DNA from: an uncultured Oscillospiraceae bacterium
Lineage (GTDB): Bacteria; Bacillota_A; Clostridia; Oscillospirales; Oscillospiraceae
Assembly (NCBI GenBank): GCA_944386965.1
Contig: CALXDE010000181.1
Location: 1 to 8,966 of the forward strand
DNA: 8,966 nt
Direction: 5' to 3'
Below, one piece after another: positions 5,986 through 8,966 of this stretch; positions within the stretch are counted from its first letter, which is position 1; each line of letters opens with the position of its first letter. The position numbers and the translations under genes were made by a program. The notes beneath the pieces were generated by a model. That model was not told the origin of the DNA. It worked only from the letters and a program-made list of their open reading frames with translations, and ran no database searches.

Positions 5986-6768
5986 ATGATCGGATATGTC
6001 GCGTATCGGGAGGATGAGAAGACCTGGTCGGCGGAGGAGCGGAACCTCCTGGGACTGCGGGTCCTGGCGGTGACGGTGCCCAAGGGGCAGCGGATGTTGA
6101 GCCGGTACTGGGCCGGCCGGGCGGCCCGCTGCCTGGGGAAGCTGGGCGTGCGGCAGGCGGTATTTCCCGCGGATTTCCCCTGGCAGGAGCTGTTCGCGCG
6201 GCGGGGGGTGCTGCCGGTGGATACGTTGCCCCTCTGTCGGAGAATGGCCCCGCTGGTGGTGAAAAAGCGGATGGCGGAGCTGGAAATCTCACCCGGCGCT
6301 GCCACCGTGGCGGCGGTGGGGGACAACCTGACCGGGGAGCTGGAGCGGGTCCTGACGGAGCTGGCCCTCCAGGTCCGGTATCTCGCTGTCTCCATGAAGT
6401 ACGGCGCCGAGGAATTCTGTCACAGCCTGCGGCGGGAATACGGCGTCTCCGCCCTCCAGCGGCCCACCCGCGCCCAGCTGGAAGAGGCGCAGGTGCTGCT
6501 GCTCTTCGCCCCCCGGGAGGAGCTGACCTGTTCCAATCCCATCGCCCTGCGCCTGTACAGCGGGTCGGAGGATCTCCGGCGCCTGGGCGCGGCCCTGGGG
6601 CTGCCGGCGAAGCTGGAGGGGCTGGTGGAGGAAAACTGCCGCACCGACCAGCTGCTCAGCGCCCTTTTGGCGGCGGGAATTTTACAAAACTATCAAATTC
6701 CCGTGGGAGAGGTTGACAAGGCCGAGAAAAGTTACTATAATGCAGACACTATGACTAATATAGAATAG
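5986..6768 (+). CDS. Uncharacterised protein, possible Rossmann-like fold
   Basis: I do not recognise this 260-residue protein. It starts at ATG 5986 with GGAGG (5976-5980) 5 nt upstream. The frame is open further back to a GTG at 5866, but that would begin before the ftsEX-operon terminator and code through an RPRPRP stretch, so it is rejected. There is no signal peptide or membrane helix, so it is probably cytoplasmic. The middle region alternates strand and helix: TVAAVGD, a helix TGELERVLTELALQ, VRYLAVS, a helix GAEEFCHSLRREYG, a helix with QLEEA, then VLLLFAP. This resembles a Rossmann-type nucleotide-binding fold, though without a clear GxGxxG. The C-terminal 20 codons overlap the greA promoter, and the last residues (KAEKSYYNADTMTNIE) look unconstrained. 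No clear promoter of its own is seen; it may depend on read-through. That it is real is likely; its function is unknown. Confidence 0.7.
   Translation: MIGYVAYREDEKTWSAEERNLLGLRVLAVTVPKGQRMLSRYWAGRAARCLGKLGVRQAVFPADFPWQELFARRGVLPVDTLPLCRRMAPLVVKKRMAELEISPGAATVAAVGDNLTGELERVLTELALQVRYLAVSMKYGAEEFCHSLRREYGVSALQRPTRAQLEEAQVLLLFAPREELTCSNPIALRLYSGSEDLRRLGAALGLPAKLEGLVEENCRTDQLLSALLAAGILQNYQIPVGEVDKAEKSYYNADTMTNIE
6674..6703. promoter_or_regulatory. 9-bp-arm inverted repeat upstream of the greA promoter, possible operator
   Basis: CGGGAATTT (6674-6682) and AAATTCCCG (6695-6703) are exact inverse copies separated by 12 nt, so arm centres are 21 bp apart, two turns of the helix. The repeat ends 9 bp before the -35 box of the greA promoter and lies inside the last part of the preceding reading frame. 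It suits a dimeric DNA-binding protein. It does not match CIRCE, whose arms are different and spaced 9 nt. Confidence 0.55.
6713..6741 (+). promoter_or_regulatory. Fully consensus SigA promoter for greA-lysS
   Basis: TTGACA (6713-6718) and TATAAT (6736-6741) are exactly 17 nt apart, a perfect match to consensus. The promoter lies within the last codons of the preceding uncharacterised gene. Transcription should start near 6748, giving a leader of about 75 nt before greA. Confidence 0.93.
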
Positions 6769-6791
6769 GTATACTGTCGTATCCTGTCTAT
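6760..6791 (+). promoter_or_regulatory. Hairpin in the greA leader
   Basis: The leader can fold into an imperfect stem: ATAGA (6760-6764) with TCTAT (6787-6791), AGG (6767-6769) with CCT (6783-6785), ATAC (6771-6774) with GTAT (6779-6782), and loop TGTC. No T run follows, so it is not a plain terminator. It may affect transcript stability or early pausing. Confidence 0.4.
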
Positions 6792-6822
6792 GGTCAATAA
6801 ATGAAAGGTGATTGAGGCCAAG

Positions 6823-7302
6823 ATGAAGAGCAAACAGGAATTCAAGATGAGTCAGGCCCGCTTTGATGAACTGCAAAAGGAGCTGAACTACCTGAAGACC
6901 ACCCGCAGCGACGAGGTGGCCGAACAGATCAAGGTGGCCCGGGGCTTCGGCGACCTGAGCGAGAACAGCGAGTACGACGAGGCGAAGAACGAGCAGGGCA
7001 AGCTCTACTCCCGCATCGCCGAGGTGGAGAATATCCTGCTCCACGCGGTGATCGTGGAGGAGGACGCCGGACAGACGGATACCGTCACCATTGGGAGCAA
7101 GGTGACCATCACCGCCGTCAGCAACGGCAAGACCCTGGTGTTCAAGGTGGTGGGCAGCCAGGAGGCGGACTTCCAGGGCGGCGCCATCAGCGAGGATTCC
7201 CCCGTGGGCAAGGCTCTGATGGGCGCCCGGGAGGGGGACATCGTCACCGTGGAGGCGCCCCGGGGCAATATGAATTACAAGGTGGAAAAAATCGAGCGAT
7301 AA
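6823..7302 (+). CDS. greA: Transcription elongation factor GreA
   Basis: GreA rescues backtracked RNA polymerase by entering its secondary channel and prompting cleavage of the 3' end of the transcript. The 159-residue protein has the family's length and order: an N-terminal coiled coil (about 8-78), from FDELQKELNYLKTTRSDEV to YSRIAEVENILLHA, with the tip motif GFGDLSENSEYDEAKNEQGK; Asp44 and Glu47 are the acidic tip residues that support cleavage. The globular C-terminal domain follows with ISEDSPVGKALMGAREGDIV. The start at ATG 6823 is set by GAGG (6814-6817) 5 nt upstream and by alignment with the family; a GTG at 6808 would add five residues without good spacing. A consensus promoter lies upstream, and lysS follows 70 nt after the stop, a pairing common in Clostridia. 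Confidence 0.95.
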   Translation: MKSKQEFKMSQARFDELQKELNYLKTTRSDEVAEQIKVARGFGDLSENSEYDEAKNEQGKLYSRIAEVENILLHAVIVEEDAGQTDTVTIGSKVTITAVSNGKTLVFKVVGSQEADFQGGAISEDSPVGKALMGAREGDIVTVEAPRGNMNYKVEKIER

Positions 7303-7336
7303 CGCCAGGGGCGGCCCCCAGGGGCCGCCCGCGGCG
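7303..7336 (+). terminator. GC-rich hairpin between greA and lysS, no T run
   Basis: GGGCGGCC (7309-7316) pairs with GGCCGCCC (7323-7330), and outer CGCC (7303-7306) pairs with GGCG (7333-7336) across a 2x2 internal loop. The stem starts right after the greA stop. Without a T tract it probably protects or partly attenuates the transcript, letting lysS be read from the greA promoter; no separate lysS promoter is visible. Confidence 0.5.
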
Positions 7337-7372
7337 TGTTCCAATCCCCAATGACAAAAGAGGAGGGCCGTT

Positions 7373-8872
7373 ATGGCAGAGAACCGTCCAACCAATCCGG
7401 AGCCCCAGCAGGACCTGTCGGAGATTTTGCGTATCCGCCGGGAGAAGCTCTCGAATCTCCAGGCCGCGGGCCGGGACCCCTTTCAGGAGACGAAGTATGT
7501 GGTGACCCACCACGCCCAGGAGATCAAAGACCGCTTTGATGAGCTGGAGAACCAGGAGGTGTCCATTGCCGGCCGGCTGATGAGCAAGCGCGGCATGGGC
7601 AAGGTCAGCTTCTGCGACCTGCAGGACAAGTCCGGCCGCATCCAGCTCTACGCCAAGCGGGACGACATGGGTGAGGAGCCCTACAACTGGTTCAAGAAAT
7701 ACGACATCGGCGACATCGTGGGCGTGAAGGGCCAGGTGTTCCGCACCCAGCGGGGGGAAATGAGCGTGCGCTGCCTGGAGGTGACGCTGCTGAGCAAGTC
7801 CCTGCTGCCCCTGCCGGAGAAGTTCCACGGCCTCACCGACCGGGAGACACGCTACCGCCAGCGGTATGTGGATCTGATCGTCAACCCGGAGGTGCGCCGC
7901 AACTTCGAGATCCGCAGCGCCTTTATCAAGTACCTGCGCAATTTCCTGGACAACCGGGGATTTATGGAGGTGGAAACCCCGGTGCTCAACACCATCTCCG
8001 GCGGCGCCACCGCCCGCCCCTTCATCACCCACCACAACACCCTGGACATCGACATGTATATGCGCATCGCCACGGAGCTGCCCCTCAAGCGCCTGATTGT
8101 GGGCGGCATGGAGCGGGTCTATGAGGTGGGCCGCATCTTCCGCAACGAGGGCATGGACCCCAAGCACAACCCGGAGTTCACCAGTGTGGAGCTCTATCAG
8201 GCATACGCCGACTTCAACGATATGATGGATCTCTTCGAGGATCTGCTCTCCGGCGCGGCCAGGGAGATCCTGGGCACCTACCAGCTGACGTGGCAGGGGG
8301 AGGAGATCGATCTGACCCCCGGCTGGCCCAGGCTTGCCATGCACGAGGCGGTGAAGCAGTACACCGGCGTGGATTTCATGGCCATCGATTCCGACGAGGC
8401 CGCCGTGGCTGCCGCCAAGGCTGCCGGCGTGGATATGGACGGGGTGGAGCCCACCTGGGGCCACGCGCTGTATGAGACGTTTGATCAGAAGGTGGAGGAC
8501 AAGCTGATCCAGCCCACCTTCATCACCATGCATCCGGTGGATGTGAGCCCCCTGGCCAAGCGCAGCCCCAAGGACCCCCGGCTTACCGAGCGGTTCGAGC
8601 TGTTTATCTGCCGCAGCGAGATGGGCAACGCCTTCAGCGAGCTCAACGACCCCATCGACCAGCGAGAGCGCTTCCAGAAGGAGGTGGAGGCCCGGGCCAA
8701 GGGCGACGACGAGGCGGGCATGATGGACGAGGACTTCCTCACCGCCCTGGAGTACGGTCTGCCCCCCACAGGGGGGCTGGGCATCGGCATCGATCGGTGC
8801 GTCATGCTCCTGACGGGAAATGATACCATTCGAGAAGTAATTTTGTTCCCCACGATGAAGCCACTGGATTAA
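7373..8872 (+). CDS. lysS: Lysyl-tRNA synthetase, class II
   Basis: The enzyme joins lysine to tRNA-Lys using ATP in the cytoplasm. The 499-residue protein starts at an ATG with AGGAGG (7361-7366) 6 nt upstream. The N-terminal part contains IRREKLSNLQAAGRDPF (21-37), typical of bacterial LysRS, then an OB-fold anticodon-binding domain (about 63-140; VSIAGRLMSKRGMGKVSF). The class II catalytic core shows motif 1 near GFMEVETP (196-203), the LysRS stretch GGATARPF (210-217), motif 2 RIFRNEGMDPKHNPEFTSVE (254-273), and motif 3 GLGIGIDRCVML (468-479). Length matches the family (about 490-510), and nothing is missing. It lies 70 nt behind greA, probably in one transcript, and ends at a terminator. 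The lysU/lysS distinction does not apply with only one copy visible. Confidence 0.97.
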   Translation: MAENRPTNPEPQQDLSEILRIRREKLSNLQAAGRDPFQETKYVVTHHAQEIKDRFDELENQEVSIAGRLMSKRGMGKVSFCDLQDKSGRIQLYAKRDDMGEEPYNWFKKYDIGDIVGVKGQVFRTQRGEMSVRCLEVTLLSKSLLPLPEKFHGLTDRETRYRQRYVDLIVNPEVRRNFEIRSAFIKYLRNFLDNRGFMEVETPVLNTISGGATARPFITHHNTLDIDMYMRIATELPLKRLIVGGMERVYEVGRIFRNEGMDPKHNPEFTSVELYQAYADFNDMMDLFEDLLSGAAREILGTYQLTWQGEEIDLTPGWPRLAMHEAVKQYTGVDFMAIDSDEAAVAAAKAAGVDMDGVEPTWGHALYETFDQKVEDKLIQPTFITMHPVDVSPLAKRSPKDPRLTERFELFICRSEMGNAFSELNDPIDQRERFQKEVEARAKGDDEAGMMDEDFLTALEYGLPPTGGLGIGIDRCVMLLTGNDTIREVILFPTMKPLD

Positions 8873-8874
8873 AG

Positions 8875-8906
8875 ACCCGTTGCGGCGCAAGGGTTTGCGG
8901 GTTTTT
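8875..8906 (+). terminator. Probable terminator of lysS
   Basis: ACCCG (8875-8879) can pair with CGGGT (8898-8902) around an inner hairpin (TTGC 8880-8883 with GCAA 8887-8890). A competing stem pairs CGCAA 8886-8890 with TTGCG 8895-8899. Either way the structure runs into five T (8902-8906), directly after the lysS stop. Confidence 0.75.
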
Positions 8907-8924
8907 CACGAGCCTGAAAGAGCG

Positions 8925-8946
8925 GTTTTACACCAGTTTTACACCA
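8925..8946. repeat. Tandem 11-bp direct repeat
   Basis: GTTTTACACCA occurs twice without a gap (8925-8935 and 8936-8946) and is followed by GTT, a partial third unit. The 11-bp period is close to one helical turn, so a protein could bind both copies on one face. It lies 53 nt past lysS at the window edge. Similar short TTTTACACCA-type repeats are, from memory, found by tyrosine-integrase attachment sites in Firmicutes, but nothing here proves that. Confidence 0.8.
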
Positions 8947-8966
8947 GTTGGATTCAGCAGTAACAC

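Noticed and set aside
4595..6292. 565-codon open frame on the minus strand across the M23 peptidase
   Set aside because: It is the complement of a clear coiled-coil peptidase gene, begins in proline-rich nonsense and crosses a strong terminator.
6674..6703. CIRCE/HrcA operator before greA
   Set aside because: CIRCE arms are TTAGCACTC/GAGTGCTAA with a 9-nt gap; these arms and the 12-nt gap differ.
7244..8890. 548-codon open frame on the minus strand across lysS
   Set aside because: lysS on the plus strand is complete with all class II motifs. The reverse frame is low-complexity in H, L, V, G and Q, with no ribosome-binding site or domain; it reflects GC-rich third positions.
8869..8966. Annotating a partial integrase gene on the minus strand
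   Set aside because: Only 32 residues are visible, with no catalytic motif. Other frames in this stretch are also open over similar lengths, so it is kept as a finding only.
1..8966. CRISPR arrays, tRNA or rRNA genes, transposases, toxin-antitoxin pairs
   Set aside because: No spaced repeat array, cloverleaf, rRNA signature or transposase motif was seen anywhere in the window.

Overview
The window looks like chromosome from a Gram-positive, GC-rich member of the class Clostridia, most plausibly an Oscillospiraceae-type gut bacterium (Flavonifractor/Lawsonibacter/Oscillibacter-like). The reasons are strong AGGAGG ribosome-binding sites, SigA-type promoters, a strong preference for G or C at third codon positions, a DUF4830 protein, a PucR-type regulator beside ftsEX, and a greA-lysS pair. 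The genus is an inference; no rRNA is present. Almost everything here is core genome.

Layout. (1) 1-300: the 3' end of tuf (EF-Tu) with its terminator, then a second long hairpin placed to end transcription from both sides. (2) 302-772, minus strand: a small membrane-anchored DUF4830 protein. (3) 865-1578, plus strand: an RsuA-family 16S rRNA pseudouridine synthase, divergent from (2). (4) 1745-2833: a PucR/CdaR-type regulator with its own near-consensus promoter and a closing hairpin. (5) 3048-5863: a compact ftsE-ftsX-M23 peptidase operon (overlap of 8 nt, then a gap of 13 nt) with a promoter 65 nt upstream of the transcript's first gene and a strong terminator at its end. (6) 5986-6768: an unrecognised 260-residue protein whose ribosome-binding site follows an 18-bp GC-only palindrome. 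(7) 6823-8872: greA then lysS, led by a fully consensus SigA promoter that lies inside the end of gene (6), with a 9-bp-arm inverted repeat just upstream. (8) 8873-8966: the lysS terminator and a tandem 11-bp repeat that may mark the edge of a mobile element.

How the genes work together. FtsE (ATPase) and FtsX (membrane subunit) are known in other Gram-positives to activate a secreted coiled-coil peptidoglycan hydrolase (PcsB, CwlO or RipC). The third gene encodes exactly such a protein with its metal ligands intact, so region 5 is a self-contained wall-cutting module for division or elongation. The other genes serve translation and transcription (EF-Tu, rRNA modification, GreA, LysRS). No wholly new multi-gene system is evident. 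The best leads are the dyad and perfect promoter before greA, the unknown 260-residue protein with its structured leader, the PucR-type regulator next to ftsEX, and the repeat after lysS.
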